Source of the DNA: Longimicrobium sp.
GTDB taxonomy: Bacteria > Gemmatimonadota > Gemmatimonadetes > Longimicrobiales > Longimicrobiaceae
Length of the DNA: 64,000 nucleotides
Direction: 5' to 3'
Assembly: GCF_035474595.1 (NCBI RefSeq)
Contig: NZ_DATIND010000011.1
Span: 1-64,000 of the forward strand
A model generated the notes under the pieces. That model did no database searches. It saw nothing but the letters and a program-made list of their open reading frames with translations, and was not told where the DNA came from. This document shows, piece by piece, positions 26,440 through 32,987 of this stretch. Each line of letters starts with the position of its first letter. Positions within the stretch are counted from its first letter, which is position 1. A program made the position numbers and the translations under genes.

Positions 26440-27588
26440 CTAATCCCCCGCCACCGCCATCGCCTCCACGGGGAGGCGGACGGTGAAGGTGGTGCCGGCG
26501 GCGTCGCTGGTGACGGTGATCTCGCCGCCGTGCTCCTGCACGATGCGGCGGCCGATGGCCAGCCCCAGCCCCGTGCCCTCGTCCTCGGGCTTGGTGGTGA
26601 AGAACGGGTCGAAGATGTGCGGGAGCGCGCTGGCCGGGATGGGCGGGCCGTCGTTGGTGAAGCGCACCGTCACCGCCTCGCGCGCCGCGTCGGTCTCCAC
26701 CGCCACGTCGAAGCGCCCGCCGCCGCCGGCCAGCGCCTGCTCGGCGTTCACCACGATGTTCAGGAAAACCTGCTGCATCTGGTGCCGGTCGGCGATCACC
26801 CGCGGCAGCGCGCCGGGGATGGAAACGGTGGTGCGGAGGCCGTGCAGTTCCATGTCGCGGCGGCGCAGCTCCAGCGTGGCGCGCACCACCTCGCCCAGGT
26901 CCAGCGGCTCGCGCTCCACCGGGTGCCGCCGCGCGAAGCCCAGCAGGTCGCCGGCGATGCGGCGGCAGCGCTCCACCGCGTCCAGGATCTCGCGCAGCTG
27001 CCCGCTGGTGCCCTCGTCGGGCGCGCGGCGCATCAGGATCTGCGCGTGGGCGCTGATCACCGCCAGCGGGTTGTTCAGGTCGTGCGCCACGCCGCTGGTC
27101 AGCAGCCCCAGCGTGGACAGCCGGTCGCGCTCGCGGAGGTGGTCCTCCATCCGCCGCCGCTCCTCCACCATCCGCTTGGTGCGCAGGTGCGCGGCGATGC
27201 GGGCGCGCAGCTCGGCCCCGCGGAAGGGCTTGGCCACGTAGTCGCTGGCCCCCGCGTCGAACGCGGCGTAGACGCTCTCGGGGTCGGTCTTGGCCGTCAC
27301 CATCAGGATGGGCAGGCTCAGCGGGTCCCACCGCTCCCGCGCCTGGTGGCAGATTTCCAGTCCCGAGATGCCGGGGAGCATCCAGTCCAGCAGCAGCAGG
27401 TCGGGCGGCCCCTCGTCCAGCGCCCGCAGCGCCTGCGCGCCGTCCTCGGCCACCGTCACGCGGTAGCCGATCTGCTGCAGGATCTGGCGGAGGATGCGCG
27501 CGGCGGCAGGGTCGTCCTCGGCGATCAGGATGTGCTCGCCGCGCGGCTCGTCCAGGCGCACGGAGGGAACGGGAAAGTCTTCGCTCAC
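26440..27588 (-). CDS. Receiver-histidine kinase hybrid (REC-HisKA-HATPase)
   Basis: The 382-residue protein begins with a receiver domain (about 20-135: AEDDPAA, phosphoacceptor Asp in LLLLDWMLPGISG, Lys in YVAKPFRG). A short coiled linker leads to HisKA with H-box VAHDLNNPL (about 170-178). The HATPase domain has all boxes: NIVVNAEQAL, FTNDGPPIP, PFFTTKPEDEGTGLGLA. It has no membrane part, so input comes through the receiver domain or its linker. It could feed the stand-alone receiver at 4.2 kb or others elsewhere. Unlike the kinase at 1.2 kb, its ATP site is intact. Confidence 0.93.
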   Translation of the reverse strand: MSEDFPVPSVRLDEPRGEHILIAEDDPAAARILRQILQQIGYRVTVAEDGAQALRALDEGPPDLLLLDWMLPGISGLEICHQARERWDPLSLPILMVTAKTDPESVYAAFDAGASDYVAKPFRGAELRARIAAHLRTKRMVEERRRMEDHLRERDRLSTLGLLTSGVAHDLNNPLAVISAHAQILMRRAPDEGTSGQLREILDAVERCRRIAGDLLGFARRHPVEREPLDLGEVVRATLELRRRDMELHGLRTTVSIPGALPRVIADRHQMQQVFLNIVVNAEQALAGGGGRFDVAVETDAAREAVTVRFTNDGPPIPASALPHIFDPFFTTKPEDEGTGLGLAIGRRIVQEHGGEITVTSDAAGTTFTVRLPVEAMAVAGD

Positions 27589-27692
27589 GGCAGCGGTGCG
27601 GGCGGCGGCGCGAGAGGCACGTCGTCTCCGGGCGGCGGCGGTTCTGTGCGGGGTGGACGGGGGGAAGGTAAGGCCGGGATCTGTCGGCGGGA

Positions 27693-27767
27693 AGTGCTGA
27701 GTGCTGAGTGCTGAGTGCTGAGTGCTGAGTGCTGAGTGCTGAGTGCTGAGAGCTGAGTGCTGAGTGC
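27693..27767. repeat. AGTGCTG heptamer array
   Basis: About ten units of AGTGCTG, with one AGAGCTG variant, end directly at the 3' end of the next minus-strand gene. Confidence 0.9.
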
Positions 27768-27769
27768 GT

Positions 27770-28069
27770 CTACATCTTCACGATCCCCAGGATCACCAGC
27801 AGCAGGATGACGATGCCCATCGCGATGATGACCAGCATCGCGCGGTGGCGCCGCTCGCCGCGGTAGACGCCGTACGCGTTCTCGTCCAGCCAGTACCGCC
27901 CCGGCGCCGCCTCGCGCAGCACGCCGGGCGCGAGAAGGCGTTCCGCCGCGCGCTGCTCCAGCCGCCGCAAATCCATCAGCGGCCGCGCGGCGTCCGGGGT
28001 GACGGCGCCAGCCCGGCGCAGCGTGCGGACGACGTTGTGTTCGGCGTGGATGATCGCGGGGACGGCCAT
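27770..28069 (-). CDS. Small protein with C-terminal membrane anchor
   Basis: The 99-residue protein is not recognised. It starts MAVPAIIHAEHNVVRTLRRAGA, followed by a helical region resembling a small winged-helix or adaptor segment (LMDLRRLEQRAAERLLAPGVLREAAPGRYWLDENAY is one continuous soluble stretch, cited here as the region 30-66). It ends with a hydrophobic helix (about residues 77-97, AMLVIIAMGIVILLLVILG), so it should be tail-anchored. Heptamer arrays lie on both sides. Coding support comes from the orderly domain-plus-anchor layout. Confidence 0.5.
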   Translation of the reverse strand: MAVPAIIHAEHNVVRTLRRAGAVTPDAARPLMDLRRLEQRAAERLLAPGVLREAAPGRYWLDENAYGVYRGERRHRAMLVIIAMGIVILLLVILGIVKM

Positions 28070-28095
28070 GGGGGCTCCGGGAGAGAAGGGGAAGT

Positions 28096-28200
28096 AGTGC
28101 TGAGTGCTGAGTGCTGAGTGCTGAGTGCTGAGTGCTGAGTGGTCCGCTCGAAGAGATGTCGCACGGCCACTTGGGACTTGGGACTCAGGACTTAGGACTT
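28096..28200. repeat. Heptamer arrays, two opposed blocks
   Basis: AGTGCTG units run 28096-28141. Inverse ACTTGGG/ACTCAGG/ACTTAGG units run 28169-28200, next to the 3' end of the HD gene. Confidence 0.85.
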
Positions 28201-28205
28201 CTGTT

Positions 28206-29552
28206 TCATATCAACCCCGCCGCATCCTCCAGCCTCGCCCGCAGCTCGTCCGCGGTCAGCGACAGCAGCGCGAGCATCTTCTTCGGTTCGATGGTGCGCC
28301 GGTCGAGCGTGAACACGCGGAAGGCGCGGGCCGTGTAGTACAGCTCGTCGGAGAGCTGCGGGAGGTCGATGAGCCCCGCGCGCCCCTCGTCGGTCAGGCG
28401 GTGCACGGAGCCGTCGCGGCGCATCAGCAGCAGGTCCAGCCCCAGCATCCGCGGCTTCTCGGGATAGTCCACGAACGCGCCGCCGTCCTCCATCCCCAGG
28501 TCGCGCGCCAGCCGCAGCTCCAGGTCGTAGCGCAGCCGCGGCTCGGTGTACAGCCAGTCTTCGGCGGGAAGGCCGCGCAGCGCCTCGCCCGGCAGCTCCA
28601 GCGCGCGCTTGGGAAGGCGCCGCTCGCGCAGGCAGGGGAGCCAGCGGCGGGCGACCCGCTCCGCGTGCGGGCCGGAGGCGGATTCCGCGCGCACCTCCAG
28701 CGTCACCAGCAGCCGCTCGTCGGTCTGGCCCACGACCTCGTCCTGCGTCAGCAGCCCGCCGTCCACCGCCTCCTGCACCAGCCGCTTGTACAGCGAGGTG
28801 GCCGCGCGCACCGCGTGGTGCCAGTACACGTTGCGGAACATCTGGTACTTGGCGAAGAGCAGCGATTCCAGCGCCGACAATCCCTTCTCGTGGATGCCGA
28901 TCTCGCGCCGCCCGGTCGCCGGGTCGTCCACCAGCACCAGCGCGTGCAGCAGGCGGTCGACGTCCACCTCGCCGTACGGCACGCCGCAGAAGCGGGCGTC
29001 GCGGCGCAGGTACTCGATCTTGTCCAGGTCCAGGCTCCCCGACACCAGTCCCTGCAGCGGCGACTCCGACGCGCCGCGCACCAGCGCCTCGATGCGCCCC
29101 GCGGCCCCCGGCGCCACCGCCTCCAGCGCGGCGGCGATGCGCGGCGCGGCCAGGAAGCGCCCCGTGTGCGTCTCGTGGTGCCCGGAGATCCACTCGCCGT
29201 CCAGCTCCTCCAGCGCGTGGCTGAACGGGTAGTGCCCCACGTCGTGCAGCAGCGCGGCGTACGGCACCAGCGCGCACTCCGCCGCGTCCACCCCCTCCAG
29301 CTCGCCGCGCTCGGCCAGCAGCCCCAGCGCCCACCGCGCCAGGTGGTATACCCCCAGCGCATGGTCGAAGCGGGTGTGCGTGGCGCCGGGATAGACCAGG
29401 TAGGCCAGCCCCAGCTGGCGGATGTTGCGCAGCCGCTGGAACTCGGGGGTGTCGATCAGCGCCACCGCCGTGCGGTCCAGGCGGATGGTGTTCCAGAGCG
29501 GGTCGCGGACGACCTCGAACTCGTGCGCGGGATGGTCGGCGTGTGGTGGCAT
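28206..29552 (-). CDS. HD-domain phosphohydrolase (dGTPase/SAMHD1-like)
   Basis: The 448-residue protein belongs to the HD superfamily of SAMHD1-like hydrolases. The N-terminus has DPLWNTIRLDRTAVALIDTPEFQRLRNIRQLG, given here as FQRLRNIRQLGLAYLVYPGA. The metal ligands are HTRFDHALGV, then LLHDVGHYPFSHALE and the later Asp. Related proteins cleave dNTPs or other nucleotides, but many bacterial members have unknown substrates. The start at 29552 (MPPHADHPAHEFEVVRDPLW) matches the family N-terminus; the upstream in-frame extension looks non-coding. It stands alone and points away from the RiPP cluster. Confidence 0.85.
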   Translation of the reverse strand: MPPHADHPAHEFEVVRDPLWNTIRLDRTAVALIDTPEFQRLRNIRQLGLAYLVYPGATHTRFDHALGVYHLARWALGLLAERGELEGVDAAECALVPYAALLHDVGHYPFSHALEELDGEWISGHHETHTGRFLAAPRIAAALEAVAPGAAGRIEALVRGASESPLQGLVSGSLDLDKIEYLRRDARFCGVPYGEVDVDRLLHALVLVDDPATGRREIGIHEKGLSALESLLFAKYQMFRNVYWHHAVRAATSLYKRLVQEAVDGGLLTQDEVVGQTDERLLVTLEVRAESASGPHAERVARRWLPCLRERRLPKRALELPGEALRGLPAEDWLYTEPRLRYDLELRLARDLGMEDGGAFVDYPEKPRMLGLDLLLMRRDGSVHRLTDEGRAGLIDLPQLSDELYYTARAFRVFTLDRRTIEPKKMLALLSLTADELRARLEDAAGLI

Positions 29553-30147
29553 GGGCGCGGAAAGTGGCGCCGCGCGCCGCCTCCGGCAAGAAGGTGAACA
29601 CCGGGCGCGCACACTGCGCCACCGGCGGTCCACCACACCGCGCTGGCGATGCATCCCGGTGCAGCCGTCTCTTCACACCGGCGATGGGGATGACGTCCTA
29701 CCGTCGCCGATCCGGCGATCGATGCCGCTCGCCCGCGGAGCCGTGACGCGGGGGGAGGTCGCCACCTCCACGGCGCCTCGAGCATCGTCCCGTCGGGAGC
29801 GGTGGGAAACTGAGAGAGTGTCCAGCGCCCGGCATCCACATGCCCTCGCGTTCCAGAACAGTCTGCGGGGCAGGCTCTCACGCGTTTTAGAAATGGCCTA
29901 GTTCGCACGCTAAAAGATGATTTTAGTTTTTATTGCAAGGACACGATAGGAGCGCACCTAAAATTTTGCAGAGAAAGGAAATAGAGGCAGCTTGATCTAA
30001 AATCGGTTCCTTCAAATGTTTCCCGCCGGATTTCGTATTTGTTACGCATGTTCAATCTGTTGCAGCATAACGGGATGCAACGCAGGTAGCAGAATGTCTC
30101 GGCGCTCTGGTATCGCAAACAGGCGTTTGGTGACAGAAACATATGAC
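29553..30147. other. Intergenic region turning AT-rich before the RiPP cluster
   Basis: The first half (to about 29880) is GC-rich without a supported gene. From about 29885 the composition shifts to AT-rich for nearly 300 bases, unlike anything else within 15 kb. It contains an orphan terminator-like hairpin (29910-29934) and the inverted pair GTTGCA/TGCAAC (about 30058-30080). It probably carries regulatory sites or an imported boundary segment. Confidence 0.55.
29910..29934 (+). terminator. Orphan AT-rich terminator-like hairpin
   Basis: CTAAAA-GATGA-TTTTAG is followed by TTTTTATT. No plus-strand gene precedes it, so it may end an unseen small RNA or be left over from transferred DNA. Confidence 0.45.
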
Positions 30148-30176
30148 TTGACCATTTATGGCGGAGTTTGTATCCT
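30148..30176 (+). promoter_or_regulatory. Sigma-70-like promoter of the RiPP cluster
   Basis: TTGACC (30148-30153) and TATCCT (30171-30176) have an ideal 17-base spacer in AT-rich DNA. They lie about 70 bases upstream of the first precursor gene. This is the best-formed promoter in the window. Confidence 0.65.
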
Positions 30177-30244
30177 CATCGCCGAGCCGCTTGACCGTCC
30201 ACGCAGTACTCACCCAACTCACCCAACTGAACGGAGACAGTACC

Positions 30245-30451
30245 ATGACCAAGCTCGAGAGCCTGAAGGCCGACATCTTCGCCCCCATGAGCGAGTCCGA
30301 GGCGGCGATGGTCAAGGGCGGCATGGCCGAGGCCACGTCGTCGACCGTGTGGAGCAACACCTTCCTGAACGGCACCTACATCGGCAACGACAAGGACATC
30401 TTCACCGACGAGGGCCCGGCGCAGCCGGCCGACCAGATCGCGGCCGCGTAA
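30245..30451 (+). CDS. Grasp-with-SPASM RiPP precursor peptide 1
   Basis: The 68-residue peptide has a 26-residue leader, MTKLESLKADIF to MVKGG, with the double-glycine site for a C39 peptidase. The 42-residue core begins MAEATSSTVW and ends with an acidic, Ala/Pro-rich tail (TDEGPAQPADQIAAA). The core is rich in Thr and Ser at its front and Asp and Glu at its back, the residues an ATP-grasp enzyme joins as esters or amides, and has an NG turn in the middle. The start at 30245 is set by GGAG 9 bases upstream and by agreement with the other seven leaders. It alone lies upstream of the enzyme genes, next to the promoter. Confidence 0.85.
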   Translation: MTKLESLKADIFAPMSESEAAMVKGGMAEATSSTVWSNTFLNGTYIGNDKDIFTDEGPAQPADQIAAA

Positions 30452-30507
30452 GGAAGTACCCCCGGCGTCCTGGGCGACCGGGCGCTGAACCCAGGCGGCT
30501 CATGTGG

Positions 30508-30545
30508 GAAGAGGGGGCACCACCCAGGTCCCCTCTTCTCTTTTC
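30508..30545 (+). terminator. Terminator/attenuator between precursor 1 and the enzyme genes
   Basis: GAAGAGGGG pairs with CCCCTCTTC, followed by TCTTTTCTCT. It would let the precursor be made in excess over the modification enzymes, a common arrangement in RiPP operons. Confidence 0.7.
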
Positions 30546-30555
30546 TCTCTCAGAA

Positions 30556-30607
30556 GCGGTTTCGGGCAGTTTCCAACGCGGTTTCAGAGCAGTTCCAGAG
30601 CAGTTTC
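30556..30607 (+). repeat. Five direct repeats GCRGTTYC at ~11-bp spacing
   Basis: Copies start at 30556 (GCGGTTTC), 30566 (GCAGTTTC), 30578 (GCGGTTTC), 30589 (GCAGTTCC) and 30600 (GCAGTTTC). The steps of 10, 12, 11 and 11 bases match one helical turn. The array lies between the attenuator and the ATP-grasp start and looks like a cooperative protein-binding site. Confidence 0.6.
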
Positions 30608-30667
30608 GCGGGACCGATCCAAAACCCCCATCGAACCGAACCGGCAACGCACGCGGAGTGTGGCGGG

Positions 30668-31663
30668 ATGATTCTGGTGATGAGCCAGGAGAGCTACGAG
30701 TTCTCCACCGACGAGGTCCAGGACTGGATCGAGGCCCTGGGCGGCGACTGTGTGCGGCTGAACGGCGAGGACGTGACCGGGAGCGAGCCGTACGCGCTGC
30801 GCCTGGACGACGCCGGCGAGGCGCTGGAGTTCCGGCTGGACGGCCGCCCCGTGCGCCACGCCGAGGTGGGCGCCGTGTGGCTGCGCCGCTGGCACCAGCT
30901 GCGCGCCCTGGGCCCCGTCACGCAGGACGCCGGGCTGCGCCGCGACGTGCAGTCGCACCTGGCGCGCGAGGTGATGGCCACCTCGGCGTCGATCTTCGGG
31001 ATGCTGGGCGGGGCGCGCTGGCTGTCGCACCCCGAGACCCGGCGCGTGAACAAGCTCCGCGCGCTGCGCGCCGCGCGCGACGCGGGGCTGGCCATTCCCG
31101 CCACGCTGCTGACCAACGACAAGCGCACGCTGCAGGCGTTCATGGCCGCGCACCCCGACGTGATCACCAAGTGCGTGGGCGACGCCGACATGCTGAACGT
31201 GGAGGGCCGCACCTTCGGGATGTACACCGCCCGCCTGAGCGCCGAAGACGTGGACGCGCTTCCCGACACCTTCTTCCCCTCGCTGGTGCAGGAGATGGTG
31301 GAGAAGAGCTGCGAGCTGCGCGTGTTCTACCTGGACGGCGAGTGCTGGCCGATGGCGATCTTCTCCCAGAACGATGCGCAGACGGCGGTGGACTTCCGCC
31401 GCTACAACGTGGAGCGCCCCAACCGCACGGTTCCCTACCGCCTTCCTGCGGAGGTCGAGGCCGCGGTGCGCCGCTTCATGGAAACCATGCGGCTGGACAC
31501 CGGCTCGCTGGACCTGATCCGCACCCCGGACGGGCGCCACGTGTTCCTGGAGGTGAACCCCGCCGGGCAGTTCGCGATGGTGTCGGAGCCGTGCAACTAC
31601 CCCCTGCACCGCAGGGTGGCCGAGTACCTGATCCGGAGGGACGAGCGTGACCACCAGGACTGA
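30668..31663 (+). CDS. gwsG: ATP-grasp peptide maturase, grasp-with-SPASM type
   Basis: The 331-residue ATP-grasp ligase resembles the GwsG maturases of grasp-with-SPASM systems and more distantly the microviridin ligases. Visible features are the pre-ATP-grasp N-domain (1-120), the NKLRALRAARDAGLAIPATL helix-strand entering the grasp fold (128-147), the ATP-binding ITKCVGD strand (166-172), LVQEMVEKSCELRVFYLDG (206-224), and the catalytic end with LDTGSLDLI (276-284) and FLEVNPAGQF (293-302), whose Glu and Asn bind magnesium-ATP. It should activate Asp or Glu side chains of the precursor cores and join them to Thr, Ser or Lys. The GTG of the next gene overlaps its 3' end. Confidence 0.9.
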   Translation: MILVMSQESYEFSTDEVQDWIEALGGDCVRLNGEDVTGSEPYALRLDDAGEALEFRLDGRPVRHAEVGAVWLRRWHQLRALGPVTQDAGLRRDVQSHLAREVMATSASIFGMLGGARWLSHPETRRVNKLRALRAARDAGLAIPATLLTNDKRTLQAFMAAHPDVITKCVGDADMLNVEGRTFGMYTARLSAEDVDALPDTFFPSLVQEMVEKSCELRVFYLDGECWPMAIFSQNDAQTAVDFRRYNVERPNRTVPYRLPAEVEAAVRRFMETMRLDTGSLDLIRTPDGRHVFLEVNPAGQFAMVSEPCNYPLHRRVAEYLIRRDERDHQD

Positions 31664-31868
31664 CGACGACGCCGCGCTGGCCGTGCCCGAAGGGGTGCGC
31701 GAGGCGTTCGACCCGCGGCGGGTGCCGCTGCTGTACCCGCACATGCGCGAGGCGCTGGCGCCCATGCACATCCAGCGCGCCGCCGAAAGCGCGCGCCACC
31801 GCGCGCGGGTGTACGCCTGCGCCGGCTTCTACAAGACCATCTCGCGCTGCATGCGCCTGGGGGAGTGA
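31647..31868 (+). CDS. Unknown 73-residue protein in the RiPP operon
   Basis: The protein is not recognised. It starts at a GTG with a good ribosome-binding site (GGAGGG, 7 bases upstream) that lies inside the end of the ATP-grasp gene; the two genes overlap by 17 bases. The product is soluble, acidic at the front (TRTDDDAALAVPEG) and basic and helical at the back (HIQRAAESARHRARVYACAGF), with two cysteines (57 and 67). Its stop lies 5 bases before the SPASM gene. Position and tight coupling suggest a small partner of one of the maturases. No leader-like or core-like sequence is present. Confidence 0.65.
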   Translation: MTTRTDDDAALAVPEGVREAFDPRRVPLLYPHMREALAPMHIQRAAESARHRARVYACAGFYKTISRCMRLGE

Positions 31869-31873
31869 GAGCC

Positions 31874-32929
31874 ATGCTCGACCGGACCAAGCCCTTCCGC
31901 CTGTTCGCCGGGTGCGTGCCCGTGCGCGGCGCGCGCCGCAGCAGCATCTGCGACCTGCAGCGCGGCAAGCTGCACCTGATTCCCAACGGCCTGTACGAGA
32001 TCGTCACCGAGCACCGCGACCGCACCGTTCCCGAGCTGGAGGCGATGTACGGCCCGGAATGCTCGGAGACGCTGCAGGAGTACTTCACCTTCCTGCTGGG
32101 CAACGACCTGGGCTTCTGGTGCGACGACCCCGAGGCGTTCCCCGACCTGGACCTGTCGTGGGACCGCCCCGAGCGCGTGACCAACGCCATCATCGACTGC
32201 GGCGCCGGGTCGGCGCACGACTGGGAATCGCTCTTCGGCCAGCTGGACGAGCTGGGGTGCAAGGCGCTGCAGCTGCGCTTCTTCGTCCCCATCGCCCTGG
32301 CGGAGCTGGACGCGGTGCTGGGGCTGCTGCACGGCACCCGCGCGCGCTCGGTGGAGCTTCTCCTTCCCTGGAGCGGCGAGTGGACGCGCGAGGAATTGCG
32401 CGCCACGGTGTTCCCGCACCAGCGCGTGTCGGGCGTGGTGGTGCACTCCGCGCCCATGGACGGCGTGGACGAGGGGCGCCCCGGCGACGCGGTGATCCGC
32501 TACCGCGACGAGGTGATGGACTCGCACGCGCACTGCGGGCAGGTGCACCCGGCCTACTTCGCGGTCACGCTGGGCGCCTTCACCGAGGCCACGGGCTTCA
32601 ACTCGTGCCTGAACCGCAAGCTGTCGGTGGACGAGCGCGGCGAGATCCGCAACTGCCCGTCGATGCCGCGCACCTTCGGCAACGCGGCCGGGACGCCGCT
32701 GGCGGCGGCGCTGGCCGCGCCCGGGTTCAGGGACCCGTGGAGCGTGACCAAGGACCAGGTGGAAACCTGCCGCGACTGCGAGTTCCGCTACGTGTGCACC
32801 GACTGCCGCGCCTTCACCCGCGAGTCGGCCGAGCGCCACGCCAAGCCCAGCCGCTGCACCTACGACCCGTACGCCGCGAAGTGGGATGCGTCGTCGTCCG
32901 CCGCCGCCGCGCTGGCCGCGACCGGCTGA
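31874..32929 (+). CDS. gwsS: SPASM-domain peptide maturase lacking radical-SAM cysteines
   Basis: The 351-residue protein resembles GwsS, the partner of GwsG. The C-terminal SPASM-like region is rich in cysteine: C221, C245, C261, then CRDCEFRYVCTDCR (C299, C302, C308, C311) and C328, enough for iron-sulfur clusters. The N-terminal part looks like a degenerate barrel but lacks the CxxxCxxC motif of radical SAM enzymes; where it would be expected the sequence reads IIDCGAGSAHDWE. It is therefore unlikely to cleave SAM and may bind the precursor or scaffold the ATP-grasp enzyme. The start at 31874 has GGGGGAG eight bases upstream. Confidence 0.85.
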   Translation: MLDRTKPFRLFAGCVPVRGARRSSICDLQRGKLHLIPNGLYEIVTEHRDRTVPELEAMYGPECSETLQEYFTFLLGNDLGFWCDDPEAFPDLDLSWDRPERVTNAIIDCGAGSAHDWESLFGQLDELGCKALQLRFFVPIALAELDAVLGLLHGTRARSVELLLPWSGEWTREELRATVFPHQRVSGVVVHSAPMDGVDEGRPGDAVIRYRDEVMDSHAHCGQVHPAYFAVTLGAFTEATGFNSCLNRKLSVDERGEIRNCPSMPRTFGNAAGTPLAAALAAPGFRDPWSVTKDQVETCRDCEFRYVCTDCRAFTRESAERHAKPSRCTYDPYAAKWDASSSAAAALAATG

Positions 32930-32987
32930 GGCGTCCCGAGCGACCCGCACTCCCGCACTTCCGCACCCTCTCGAAAGAAGTACGCGA

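Noticed and set aside
31874-32929. Functional radical SAM peptide cyclase
   Set aside because: The required CxxxCxxC motif is missing; only the SPASM-type cysteines remain.
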